A stretch of DNA of 64,000 bases. Origin: Aquimarina macrocephali JAMB N27. Lineage in GTDB: Bacteria; Bacteroidota; Bacteroidia; Flavobacteriales; Flavobacteriaceae. Below, piece after piece: positions 53,141-61,791 of the stretch. Positions within the stretch are counted from its first letter, which is position 1. Each line of letters starts with the position of its first letter. The stretch spans positions 62,001-126,000 of the forward strand of contig NZ_JACA01000013.1 in NCBI RefSeq assembly GCF_000520995.1, in the 5' to 3' direction. A program made the translations under genes and the position numbers. Under the pieces are notes generated by a model, which saw only the letters and a program-made list of their open reading frames with translations, had not been told where the DNA came from and made no database searches.

Positions 53141-54331
53141 ATGAAAAAAATCTGCATCATATCTATTTTGGTAATAGTTATTCCATTATTATTTTATCTA
53201 TTAGAACCAATTTTTGTTCATACTTCTGGATGGTCTTCTCTTCCTAAAATCACCAAATTACAACCAGTAGTACAACATCAAGATTCAATCTCAAAAAAAG
53301 CGGACAGTCTTCTTGAAGATATATTCACTCATATAAAAACACCTGCAATTTCTGTTGCCGTTGGTAAAAACGGAAAAATAGTTTGGGCTAATGCCATTGG
53401 TTATGCAAACCTCAAGAAGAAAACTAAAGCAAATCTTGAAACAAAATTTAGAATAGGAAGCACTTCAAAAGCTGTGACTTCAATTGGGTTAGGAGTTCTT
53501 CTCCAAAACAAGAAACTAAGCTTTGATTCTAAAGTCAAAGAATTTGTCCCATATGCAAGTAAAAGTATTTCTGAGATAACATTAAAACAACTTGCTTCTC
53601 ATACATCGGGAATACGTAACTACGGAACCTGTTTTTGTTTCCCTATTTGGGAATATTACAACAATGATGAATACCCTAATATCAAAGAAAGTATCGCTGT
53701 ATTCAATAATGATGATTTATTATTCTCTCCTGGTACAGATTTTAGCTATAGTACTTATAACTATACCATGCTTAGTGCAATGATTGAAGGAGCTGCAAAA
53801 ATGGATTTTCCTGATTTTATGAAAACCTCTGTATTTAAGCCTTTAAGTATAGATATTGATGTTGAAAAATTTTCCTCTAAAACAGAAAATCTATCAAAAT
53901 TCTATGAAGTAGAAAACAATGAATACAAAGAAGTATACAAGGTAAACAACAGCAATAAATGGGCTGGTGGTGGTTTTATAGCAACTCCAACAGATCTTGT
54001 TACCTTAGGAAATGCATTTCTAAATTATAAACTTCTAAACAAAGAAACTGTACAATCCCTTACGCAACCAGTGACCTTAACAAATGGACAAATAAATGAG
54101 CAAAGTTATGCCATTGGTTGGCGGAGTCATGCATCGGAATCTGTTTTTAAAGATAACTATCCGGTTCAGATATTTCATCATGCCGGTATGGCAACAGGAG
54201 CAACATCAATCTTTGTACTATTCCCAGAATACAATGCATCAATCTCTTTATTAATCAACAAAACCGAATCTCCTTCAAATCTTTTTAAATACGTCTACGA
54301 TTTAATACATCTTTTTATCCATAAACCTTAA
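53141..54331 (+). CDS. Serine hydrolase, beta-lactamase/DD-peptidase superfamily (class C-like)
   Basis: A 396-residue protein with an N-terminal signal peptide or anchor (KKICIISILVIVIPLLFYLL). Ser107-x-x-Lys110 in RIGSTSKAV is the SxxK active site, SYSTYNYTML carries the YxN-type Tyr and Asn, and FHHAGMATG replaces KTG by HxG, as in many LACTB/esterase-like members. It may be a DD-peptidase, esterase or peptidase in the periplasm. Beta-lactam resistance should not be assumed. It follows the XRE regulator. Confidence 0.88.
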   Translation: MKKICIISILVIVIPLLFYLLEPIFVHTSGWSSLPKITKLQPVVQHQDSISKKADSLLEDIFTHIKTPAISVAVGKNGKIVWANAIGYANLKKKTKANLETKFRIGSTSKAVTSIGLGVLLQNKKLSFDSKVKEFVPYASKSISEITLKQLASHTSGIRNYGTCFCFPIWEYYNNDEYPNIKESIAVFNNDDLLFSPGTDFSYSTYNYTMLSAMIEGAAKMDFPDFMKTSVFKPLSIDIDVEKFSSKTENLSKFYEVENNEYKEVYKVNNSNKWAGGGFIATPTDLVTLGNAFLNYKLLNKETVQSLTQPVTLTNGQINEQSYAIGWRSHASESVFKDNYPVQIFHHAGMATGATSIFVLFPEYNASISLLINKTESPSNLFKYVYDLIHLFIHKP

Positions 54332-54335
54332 CATT

Positions 54336-54488
54336 ATGAAAAGTCTAATTTTATCAGCTTTATTACTCATCTTAAGTGTTATAAAAAATTTAGAAAGCCC
54401 ATACATTATTTGCATGGGCTTATTTTATGATATTTATTTCAAAATAGAAGTGTTAATGAGTCTTATCCTAACATCTTTGATGTTTTAG
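54336..54488 (+). other. Short ORF starting with a signal-peptide-like sequence, likely gene remnant
   Basis: ATG 54336 opens 50 codons beginning MKSLILSALLLILSV, then runs through the terminator at 54395 with no further protein-like character. It starts 4 nt after the serine hydrolase stop. It looks like the 5' remnant of a lost secreted-protein gene. Confidence 0.25.
54395..54426 (+). terminator. Terminator after the serine hydrolase
   Basis: AAGCCCAT (54395-54402) pairs with ATGGGCTT (54414-54421), followed by ATTTT. Confidence 0.7.
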
Positions 54489-55417
54489 TAAAATTTAATT
54501 TTTCTCACTCCTCCTGTTCCTCCAAATTCTGATATATACATCGCTGTATGGTATGGATCAGAGGTAATTCCGTTAGGGCCATTAAATGAAGCTTCTTTAA
54601 GTAATCCATCCGTTTGAGCAGCATCTCCGGTACCAGCAAATTCTTCTATTGTACCGTCCATAGAAACTTTAAATATCTTATGTACCCCAATGCCCGTAGC
54701 AAAAATCGTATTTCTAATAACAGTTATATACCCAATTCCAAAGCCATTAATCACAGCATCGGTAATAGTCGTAATAAGAGAAACATTTCCTTCTGGATCT
54801 ATAGATAAAATATCTGCTGTAGCAAAATTGCCAACAATTAGATTGCCTTTACGATCAAAATCGATCCCTACACCACCCGCTAATTTTGGATCTGATGCAT
54901 ACACGGTTACTTCTCCTTCTGTAGTGATTTTATGAACCGTTGGAGTTCCAAAATTTGATACATATAGATTATTATCATGATCTAGAGTTAGCCCAGATGG
55001 GAAACCACTAATGGTTGCCACTACAGTTTGTGTACCATCTGGTGTAATTTTAAGAATCTCTCCTGATCCACCACCACTACTGTTAACAACATACAGGTTA
55101 CCTTGTAGGTCAATTGCATTCCCTAATGGACCCGTTAAGTTTGATGCAAATTCTGTAACATCACCATTTTTTGATATTTTAAAAACTCTCGTTCCATTAC
55201 CATTTGCTCCTGCAAACTGACCAAACTCAGAGACATAAATATTGCCATCTTTATCTACACTAACAGCATCATTACCAAAAAAAGGAGAAACCACGGTTTC
55301 TACCTCAAGGTCTGGATCAATCCCATCTCCATAGCAAGAAATTAGTGTGATTGATATTGAGGATAAAACAAAAAGCATCAATGCTTTTATACTAATGTGT
55401 CTAATACATGTTTTCAT
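54485..55417 (-). CDS. NHL/SMP-30-type beta-propeller lipoprotein
   Basis: A 310-residue protein with a lipobox (ISITLISCYGD, lipid Cys) and about six NHL-like blades with regular repeats: VSVDKDGNIYVSEFG, NAIDLQGNLYVVNSSG, LTLDHDNNLYVSNFG, IDFDRKGNLIVGNF, NGITSDPYHTAMYISEFG. Such propellers bind ligands or, in the SMP-30 group, hydrolyse lactones. No catalytic residue is certain here. It is monocistronic, downstream of the minus-strand AraC gene by 79 nt. Confidence 0.87.
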   Translation of the reverse strand: MKTCIRHISIKALMLFVLSSISITLISCYGDGIDPDLEVETVVSPFFGNDAVSVDKDGNIYVSEFGQFAGANGNGTRVFKISKNGDVTEFASNLTGPLGNAIDLQGNLYVVNSSGGGSGEILKITPDGTQTVVATISGFPSGLTLDHDNNLYVSNFGTPTVHKITTEGEVTVYASDPKLAGGVGIDFDRKGNLIVGNFATADILSIDPEGNVSLITTITDAVINGFGIGYITVIRNTIFATGIGVHKIFKVSMDGTIEEFAGTGDAAQTDGLLKEASFNGPNGITSDPYHTAMYISEFGGTGGVRKIKFY

Positions 55418-55496
55418 GTTGAATGATTTTTAAGTTTGCTCTAAAGTATATAGGCACTTCATAAAAATCGACGGTTTGGATCAATTCACACTTATT

Positions 55497-56615
55497 TTAA
55501 GCGGCCTTTAATCCTTTAATGTAATTTCTTGGCGTATCCTTAACCTCTAATTTAAAGGCCTTGTTAAAAGTAGATTTCGAATTAAACCCTACTTCCATAG
55601 CGATGGCAAGTATAGTATGATGAAGGTGTTCGTTATTATCTATCTTCGATAAAAATTCCTGTATCCTAAAATGATTAATATAATCATAAAAGTTACTTTT
55701 TGATACATGATTGAGATACCATGAAATATTATGAGTAGATGTATGTAATCTTAGAGAGAGGTCACGAAGCGTTAAATCAGATTTTAGAAAAATCTTTTCT
55801 TTTTCGATGAGTCTGTTTAGTTCTTTTCCTATAGAAATAATCTGATCTTGAGGTATGCGTTGTTGTGATTTTGTTTTTCCTTTATGAAACGGTATCCTAA
55901 ACAATTCTGGTTCTTTAAGACTATAATATCCGATCACAAATATGAATACCGAAATTGTACTCCAAACCGAGTTATAATTAATAAACTTTATAGAATAATT
56001 AAAAAAATTCATTGAGATAAAACTGATCATCCAAACCGTAATAACAATAAAGATTGAGATTTGAAAAAATTTGAAAAACGACACCAAACTTTGAGTATAA
56101 GAAACATGATTTTTCTCTTTACGAATATATATTTTCAAAATTTTCACATTAAGAACCCAATAGTATATATTAGAAACAATCCCAGCTCCTTCAATAATTA
56201 AAAAAGGTATTCTAAAAAATCCTGACGATAACTTATCTGAAAAATCATCTACTTGAAAAGAAAAAATGTAAGACGAAAATAAAAGATGAAAACCAACAGG
56301 TATATAGTGAAACCAAGAAAGTCTAAACGTATCATTTTTAAAAAATATCAATCGTCTACTATACATATAACATAGCGGCCCAAATAAGAAAATTACCGAA
56401 TCAATAAGAATAGACCATTGAAACAATCTTATAGTCAAGAACTTAAAAAAAATCATTCTGCCCAAAAGCATAAAAACAGAAAGCATTAACATTATAGAAA
56501 GTATTCTGTTTGCCGCTTTATTCTTATTCTTAATAATCTGAAGAGTAACCGCCAAAAAAACACCTTGGCTAATTCCAAAAAAAAGTATAAGATCAATAAA
56601 TTCGAAAGATTGCAT
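55497..56615 (-). CDS. AraC-family regulator with seven-helix membrane N-terminus
   Basis: A 372-residue protein from ATG 56615. Residues ~5-245 contain seven or so membrane helices (IDLILFFGISQGVFLAVTLQ, AANRILSIMLMLSVFML). Residues ~270-370 are an AraC HTH (LTLRDLSLRLHTSTHNISWY, then AIAMEVGFNSKSTFNKAFK). This layout is common in Bacteroidota, and the membrane part may sense an extracellular compound. It is divergent from the DUF3472-ricin gene and upstream of the NHL lipoprotein, both candidate targets. Confidence 0.92.
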   Translation of the reverse strand: MQSFEFIDLILFFGISQGVFLAVTLQIIKNKNKAANRILSIMLMLSVFMLLGRMIFFKFLTIRLFQWSILIDSVIFLFGPLCYMYSRRLIFFKNDTFRLSWFHYIPVGFHLLFSSYIFSFQVDDFSDKLSSGFFRIPFLIIEGAGIVSNIYYWVLNVKILKIYIRKEKNHVSYTQSLVSFFKFFQISIFIVITVWMISFISMNFFNYSIKFINYNSVWSTISVFIFVIGYYSLKEPELFRIPFHKGKTKSQQRIPQDQIISIGKELNRLIEKEKIFLKSDLTLRDLSLRLHTSTHNISWYLNHVSKSNFYDYINHFRIQEFLSKIDNNEHLHHTILAIAMEVGFNSKSTFNKAFKLEVKDTPRNYIKGLKAA

Positions 56616-56958
56616 TAACAAATAATTATTGTGTACTACAAAACTATCACATTATCTTATACTTTTCGACCGAATGGATCATATCGCACTTTTAAAAGAG
56701 AAACAATATATAACCTATCTCCTTCTACTCCATAATGATATATTCAATCAAGACAAGGGTTTAATACAATCTACTTAAGCTAGCATATGTCTTTTTTCAA
56801 ACCATAGTATTAAGATTCTAATCACAAAATTCCGAAAATCTAGAGATATATGACTAAAATATCCACATGTTACTAAATCATTATAAGGATATTTGAACAA
56901 CATCAGAACATTAAAAATGTCTTCATAAAACCAACTAACACTTAACAATCTTTATATT
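56616..56958. other. Intergenic region between divergent AraC and DUF3472-ricin genes
   Basis: 343 nt with very low GC and no ORF or RNA gene that I can support. It must contain two promoters. TATACTTTTCG near 56664 resembles a -7 region but is followed by no gene for ~290 nt, so I do not call it. Confidence 0.4.
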
Positions 56959-58677
56959 ATGAAAAACACAATATTATTTTTAGTTTTAATTTCGATAATT
57001 AATTTTTCTTCTGCGCAAAACTCTGCTCCGTCTTCTCATTTTAGAGCGAATGATAATGGCTCAGGTGATATCCTTATGAAAACCGTAAGATCAACCATCA
57101 CTACCAACGCTACCTATTATTGTACAATGCAATGGAATGCGGGTAGTGAAGGAGGCGCATACTGTGGTTTTCAGGACTCCCCAGATAAAGGACATGTCTT
57201 TATTTATTCGATTTGGGATCCCAGTAATGGACAGACCATTACTGCCGACTATGTTGGTCCCGGTACAATTATTGAAAATTTTGGAGGTGAAGGAACAGGG
57301 TTAAAATCTATGAATCCTACTATTGGATGGAATCTTAATGAATGGAATACTGTAGTAACTCGTCGTTGGAATGTAGGTTCTCACACATATTTTGGTTTTT
57401 GGATTCGTAGGGATTCTCAAAATAAATGGTATCATATGGTCACAATGAATTATCCAGTTAGCGGAGTAACATTTAATGGCACTACAAATGCTTTTTTGGA
57501 AGACTGGCTTAGTACCGGAATCCATAAAAGACGTTTTGAAATGAAAGATGGTTTTAAAAGAAAAACAAATGGAATCTGGGTACCCATGGGCCAAGGTACT
57601 TATAACCGAAATGTAGAACCCAGATCGTCAAATTACACCAACGCTGTAGATGCAGGGGTTGATGGTGGAATCTATTTTATGCAAAGTGGAGGTAATACAT
57701 CACCAAGCTTTTCTGGTAATCCTCCTATTACCTTTAATACTGATACAAATTCTACGCCATCAAATCCTTCTATTTCATTTTCAATACAATCCGTATCTTC
57801 TACAAATATTTCATGGAATGTACCTGTATCTTCAACTCCTCAATTTAAGTATACAATCAAAGTAGATGGTAGCATCGTAAAATCCGTAATTGCCCCAGAA
57901 ACTAGATCTTCATCAATATCGGCTTCTTCAGGAAGTGTTGTAGAAATTATACTAGAAGACATCCTAGGAAGAATAAGTAAACACTCTATAACTGTCAATA
58001 ATAGTACTCTTACAAGTGGCACTTACAAAATCACTTTTGAGCACAATGGAGAAGCTTTGACTGCTCAAGGAGATTCTAATGGTTCTAATGTTCAAATCAA
58101 TAACTATAATGGAGGCGGTTTACAAAAATGGGAAGTAACCAATTTAGGTAATAATATATACAAAATAATAAATGTAAATAGCAGAAAATCTTTGGATGTT
58201 TTTGGACAAAACAATGGTGACAATATAGGGCTATACACATATCACGGAGGGGCAAATCAAAAATGGAAAATAAATTCGCTTGGCTCAAATATTTATAAGG
58301 TTATAGATTCTAGAAGTCAGAAGTCCATAGATGCCTTTGGAGTAAACAATAACGCAAATGTTGGCATTTATGAGTATCATGGTGGTAATAACCAAAGGCT
58401 TAAATTCACTTCTATTTCAACAGTAAAAAATAAAAACGATATTCAGACAAATTTATCTCTGTATACAAATTATGAGTTAGGTATTTTAAATATTCGAATA
58501 AATGATGCCATACAAGAAAAAACCAATATAGATGTGTATACCATTCAGGGAACAAGAGTTATTCATAAAGAAATCTCTACACAAAGTGTTTCTGAAATTA
58601 ATATTTCCGATTTAACAAAAGGCATATATATTATTAAGTCAGAAGGAAGTTTAATAAAAAAGTTTGTTGTTAAATAG
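56959..58677 (+). CDS. Secreted DUF3472 protein with ricin-type lectin and T9SS sorting domain
   Basis: A 572-residue protein with a signal peptide (FLVLISIINFSSAQ). Residues ~25-230 form the DUF3472 domain (YYCTMQWNAGSEGGAYCGFQ, YVGPGTIIENFGGEGTG), and ~270-345 a fibronectin-like linker. Residues ~350-485 are a ricin B lectin with three QxW-like repeats (GGGLQKWEV, GGANQKWKI, and the worn GGNNQRLKF). The last ~75 residues are a T9SS type A sorting domain (LTKGIYIIKSEGSLIKKFVV). It is probably secreted to bind or degrade polysaccharide. A terminator lies at 58708. Confidence 0.88.
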   Translation: MKNTILFLVLISIINFSSAQNSAPSSHFRANDNGSGDILMKTVRSTITTNATYYCTMQWNAGSEGGAYCGFQDSPDKGHVFIYSIWDPSNGQTITADYVGPGTIIENFGGEGTGLKSMNPTIGWNLNEWNTVVTRRWNVGSHTYFGFWIRRDSQNKWYHMVTMNYPVSGVTFNGTTNAFLEDWLSTGIHKRRFEMKDGFKRKTNGIWVPMGQGTYNRNVEPRSSNYTNAVDAGVDGGIYFMQSGGNTSPSFSGNPPITFNTDTNSTPSNPSISFSIQSVSSTNISWNVPVSSTPQFKYTIKVDGSIVKSVIAPETRSSSISASSGSVVEIILEDILGRISKHSITVNNSTLTSGTYKITFEHNGEALTAQGDSNGSNVQINNYNGGGLQKWEVTNLGNNIYKIINVNSRKSLDVFGQNNGDNIGLYTYHGGANQKWKINSLGSNIYKVIDSRSQKSIDAFGVNNNANVGIYEYHGGNNQRLKFTSISTVKNKNDIQTNLSLYTNYELGILNIRINDAIQEKTNIDVYTIQGTRVIHKEISTQSVSEINISDLTKGIYIIKSEGSLIKKFVVK

Positions 58678-58707
58678 ACAAACTCAATCCAAAATAATAA
58701 AATAATT

Positions 58708-58740
58708 TAAGGGGCTTATAAAGTGGCCCCTTATTTTTTT
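58708..58740 (+). terminator. Terminator after the DUF3472-ricin gene
   Basis: AAGGGGC (58709-58715) pairs with GCCCCTT (58726-58732), loop 10 nt, followed by ATTTTTTT. Confidence 0.85.
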
Positions 58741-58807
58741 AATTACTGAGTTTTTTCCTCTCTATTTCATATTCAAGGATTACAAATTTTATAAAGGCAT
58801 AGTATTC

Positions 58808-59167
58808 TCAAAAATGATAAAATGCATCCTCCAGATGTTCTATCCTAGTGCCCAATTTATTTTTTATAATAGCGATGATATCAAAACGTACTTCTACATC
58901 CAAATCCTGGTCAGTAACATAATAATCAATGACCTTGACCAGAGATTGTATTTGTTTAGGTTTTACAAAATCCTGAGGATTACCAAATTCGGGTGTGCTT
59001 CGCGTCTTTACTTCTACAGCAACCACAGTATTGTCTTTTCTGGCAATAATATCAACTTCATGTTTCAGATACCTATAATTTCTTTCCAGAATAGTATATT
59101 CTTTTTTGATAAGAAAATCAACCGCCATTTTTTCTCCTTTTTTACCAAGAGCATTATGTTCTGCCAT
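58808..59167 (-). CDS. YraN family (UPF0102) nuclease-fold protein
   Basis: A 119-residue protein with the PD-(D/E)xK core: LGKKGEKMAVDFLIKKEYTI, YRYLKHEVDIIARKD (Asp) and VAVEVKTRS (ExK). The YraN function is not settled; it resembles Holliday junction resolvases. The length is normal. It is downstream of the LD-carboxypeptidase gene (gap 2 nt), as often seen in flavobacteria. Confidence 0.92.
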   Translation of the reverse strand: MAEHNALGKKGEKMAVDFLIKKEYTILERNYRYLKHEVDIIARKDNTVVAVEVKTRSTPEFGNPQDFVKPKQIQSLVKVIDYYVTDQDLDVEVRFDIIAIIKNKLGTRIEHLEDAFYHF

Positions 59168-59169
59168 AC

Positions 59170-60066
59170 TTATATATATTCTAATGTTACTTGATCCTTA
59201 TGAACTTGTAAAAAAGCTTCTGCACCCATAATCAAAGCTCTATTATCCTCAACATGCCCCATTGGAAAATTAAACACCACCGGAAAATCATACTCCTGTA
59301 CACTATCGAGAATAATCCTTTTAGCTTTTTTGCCAAAGGAAACATTATTATCATGCATTTTGGTCATTCCTCCAACAATCAATCCAGATAAGTTGTTAAA
59401 ATACCCGTTACGTTTAAGATTTTGCAACATACGATCGATATGATAAAGATACTCATCCAGATCCTCTATACATAAAATTTTACCAGAAGTATCCAAAGAA
59501 GATGCAGAACCACATAGAGAATATAAAATAGATAAATTTCCTCCTATTAACTGACCTTTACAGTTTCCCAGAATATTTTTTTTAGAAGAAGGAATATTAT
59601 ACCTAATTTTTTCACCAAAAACAGTATTTTTTAATGAAACCATCGATGCCTCTGTTCCTTTATGGATATCTATTGGCATAGGAGCATGCAACGAACATAT
59701 ACCTAATGTATGCAGATGAGAGTGTAACACAGTAACATCAGAATATCCTATAATCCATTTTGGATATTTCAGAATACTTGAAAAATCAATTTTATCGATG
59801 ATTCTTACAGTTCCATACCCTCCTCTTGCACACCATATTCCCTTAATCTCCTTATCATCTAACATATTTTGAAAATCAGATGCTCGTTCTCGGTCTGATC
59901 CTGCAAACTGATTATTTTCTTTTCCTATTGTCGAACCTAATATAGCTACTAGCCCCCATGTTTCTAATATTGCAATAGCTTCTTTTATTTCTTTTAGGTT
60001 AATTTTTCTTGCAGTAGAAACAATAGCTATTTTATCTCCTGTTTTAACAAAATCGGGCTTTCGCAT
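59170..60066 (-). CDS. LD-carboxypeptidase (peptidase family S66)
   Basis: A 298-residue LdcA-like enzyme that trims tetrapeptides in peptidoglycan recycling. GDKIAIVSTARKI begins the N-terminal domain, the nucleophile Ser is in WIIGYSDVTVLH, CIEDLDEYLYHIDRML carries the catalytic Glu, and the His is in FPMGHVEDNRAL. There is no signal peptide, so it acts in the cytoplasm. It is co-transcribed with yraN. Confidence 0.92.
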   Translation of the reverse strand: MRKPDFVKTGDKIAIVSTARKINLKEIKEAIAILETWGLVAILGSTIGKENNQFAGSDRERASDFQNMLDDKEIKGIWCARGGYGTVRIIDKIDFSSILKYPKWIIGYSDVTVLHSHLHTLGICSLHAPMPIDIHKGTEASMVSLKNTVFGEKIRYNIPSSKKNILGNCKGQLIGGNLSILYSLCGSASSLDTSGKILCIEDLDEYLYHIDRMLQNLKRNGYFNNLSGLIVGGMTKMHDNNVSFGKKAKRIILDSVQEYDFPVVFNFPMGHVEDNRALIMGAEAFLQVHKDQVTLEYI

Positions 60067-60275
60067 TTTAGTTATCAGTTTTTATTTTTTTAATTGTAGT
60101 CAAATAGAATTCTCTTTACAAAAAGCATTTATTTTACAGGTAGTCGCAACTATTTCTTATGATTCTTTTCTTAATTTTTCTATTTTACAATACTAATTAA
60201 CAAATACTTTCGTTATAATCTATTATATTGTAAGGAATTTTGTCCCCGTTACTCTACTTTTAAACCCTATTGCCT

Positions 60276-61784
60276 ATGATGTCGGATACTTCATGTAATC
60301 TTGCTTCCCTAGCAGAATATGTGCCTTCTCCAGGAAACCCCTGGAACGTAAGCAAAATAAATCATTTGTATCGTAGAATTGCTTTTGGAGCATCAAAAGC
60401 AGAGGTTTTGGCTGCTTTGGCTCAAAACAATCCTTCTGCATTGGTTGATCAGCTTATCGATAATGCTATTGCTCTAAATGCCACTCCTCCTCCAGCATGG
60501 GGTTTATGGAATAGAGATCAATTTGAAGCTGCCGAGACAGCTAACCCAAATAACGATATTGGATTCTATCGAACCCAAGGAAAAAATCAAATGATAAATG
60601 ATTTGATTCAAAATAAGGTAAGAGAGCGTCTTACATTGTTCTGGAGCAACCATTTTGTCACCGAAGATGACACCTATCGTAGCCCCGCATATCAATCTCA
60701 GTATTATAATCTTCTTCAAATGCATGCATTGGGGAATTTTAGGGATTTTGTATACGATATAGGTATATCGAATGCCATGTTGGTATATCTTAACGGCGAT
60801 GAAAATATAAGGGATAGGCCTAATGAAAATTATGCCCGAGAGCTATATGAGCTTTTTACCCTTGGTGTAGACAATGCATATACAGAAGATGATATTCAGG
60901 AAACAGCAAAAGCGCTAACCGGATATGTCAATACAAATGATATCACCTGGGGAGATGTTCTTTTTGATCCAGGGCAGTTTAGTAATGACTCCAAAACTAT
61001 TTTCGGTCAAACCGGAAACTGGACCTATGACGATGTTGTTAATATTTTATTTCAACAAAGAAGTAATCAAGTTTCAACCTTTATTTGTGCAAAACTGTAC
61101 ACCTATTTTGTAAGCCCTACTTGTAATGATGCTATTGTTGCCCAAATGGTGCAAACTTTTATTACAAGCGGTTATCAAATAGCAGCAGTACTTCGCCAAT
61201 TATTTAAAAGTGAACATTTTTTTAATATAGAAGCTATAGGGGCAATTATCAAAAGCCCTTGTGATTTAAACATAAGTTTTTTTAATGAATTAGGATTTGC
61301 ACTACCTGCAGACGTAGATCACATCGATTTTTACCGAAATACAGTACGCACATTGGGGCAAGATGTATTAAACCCCATAGATGTTGAAGGCTGGCAAGGT
61401 GATGACGACTGGATTAGCCCCGATTTATTGATCGGTCGCTGGGAAAGTATTCGATATATTGTAAGCCGGGCATGGACCCAAAATCAAGATCAGTTCAGAG
61501 ATTTTGTGGTAGGAATGCCAATTGGTGAACAAAGCGATGGAAATCTCCTAGTCTCTACTGCAGATGTAGATCTTGTGGTAAGAACTATTCTAAATTATTT
61601 CTTTCCAAGAGGGATTGATGATGCTATTACTTTTGCTGAAGCCTTAGGAGCTTTTAAGATTGATGGTATCCCTGACAATTATTATGAAGATGGTACGTGG
61701 ACTTTAGGTTTTCCTCAAGTACCTCAGCAATTTGCTGCTCTACTAGATTACATTGCAGAAATCCCTGAATTCCAACTTAAATAG
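60276..61784 (+). CDS. DUF1800 family protein
   Basis: A 502-residue protein with the DUF1800 hallmarks: INHLYRRIAFGASKAEVLAA, RERLTLFWSNHFVTE, NENYARELYELFTLGV (the E-L-ELFTLG motif) and the C-terminal half with RWESIRYIVSRAW. No signal peptide is obvious. The gene starts with ATGATG at 60276. DUF1800 genes are almost always followed by DUF1501, as here (7-nt gap). The role is unknown and is perhaps in handling exported or cofactor-bound proteins. Confidence 0.92.
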   Translation: MMSDTSCNLASLAEYVPSPGNPWNVSKINHLYRRIAFGASKAEVLAALAQNNPSALVDQLIDNAIALNATPPPAWGLWNRDQFEAAETANPNNDIGFYRTQGKNQMINDLIQNKVRERLTLFWSNHFVTEDDTYRSPAYQSQYYNLLQMHALGNFRDFVYDIGISNAMLVYLNGDENIRDRPNENYARELYELFTLGVDNAYTEDDIQETAKALTGYVNTNDITWGDVLFDPGQFSNDSKTIFGQTGNWTYDDVVNILFQQRSNQVSTFICAKLYTYFVSPTCNDAIVAQMVQTFITSGYQIAAVLRQLFKSEHFFNIEAIGAIIKSPCDLNISFFNELGFALPADVDHIDFYRNTVRTLGQDVLNPIDVEGWQGDDDWISPDLLIGRWESIRYIVSRAWTQNQDQFRDFVVGMPIGEQSDGNLLVSTADVDLVVRTILNYFFPRGIDDAITFAEALGAFKIDGIPDNYYEDGTWTLGFPQVPQQFAALLDYIAEIPEFQLK

Positions 61785-61791
61785 AAATCTT

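Noticed and set aside
53141..54331. Serine hydrolase as a true beta-lactamase
   Set aside because: The third motif is HAG, not KTG, and the sequence fits the broad class C-like hydrolase group equally well.
54336..54488. 50-codon ORF with a signal-peptide-like start as a real gene
   Set aside because: It runs through a transcription terminator and loses protein-like character after residue ~15. Listed only as a likely remnant.
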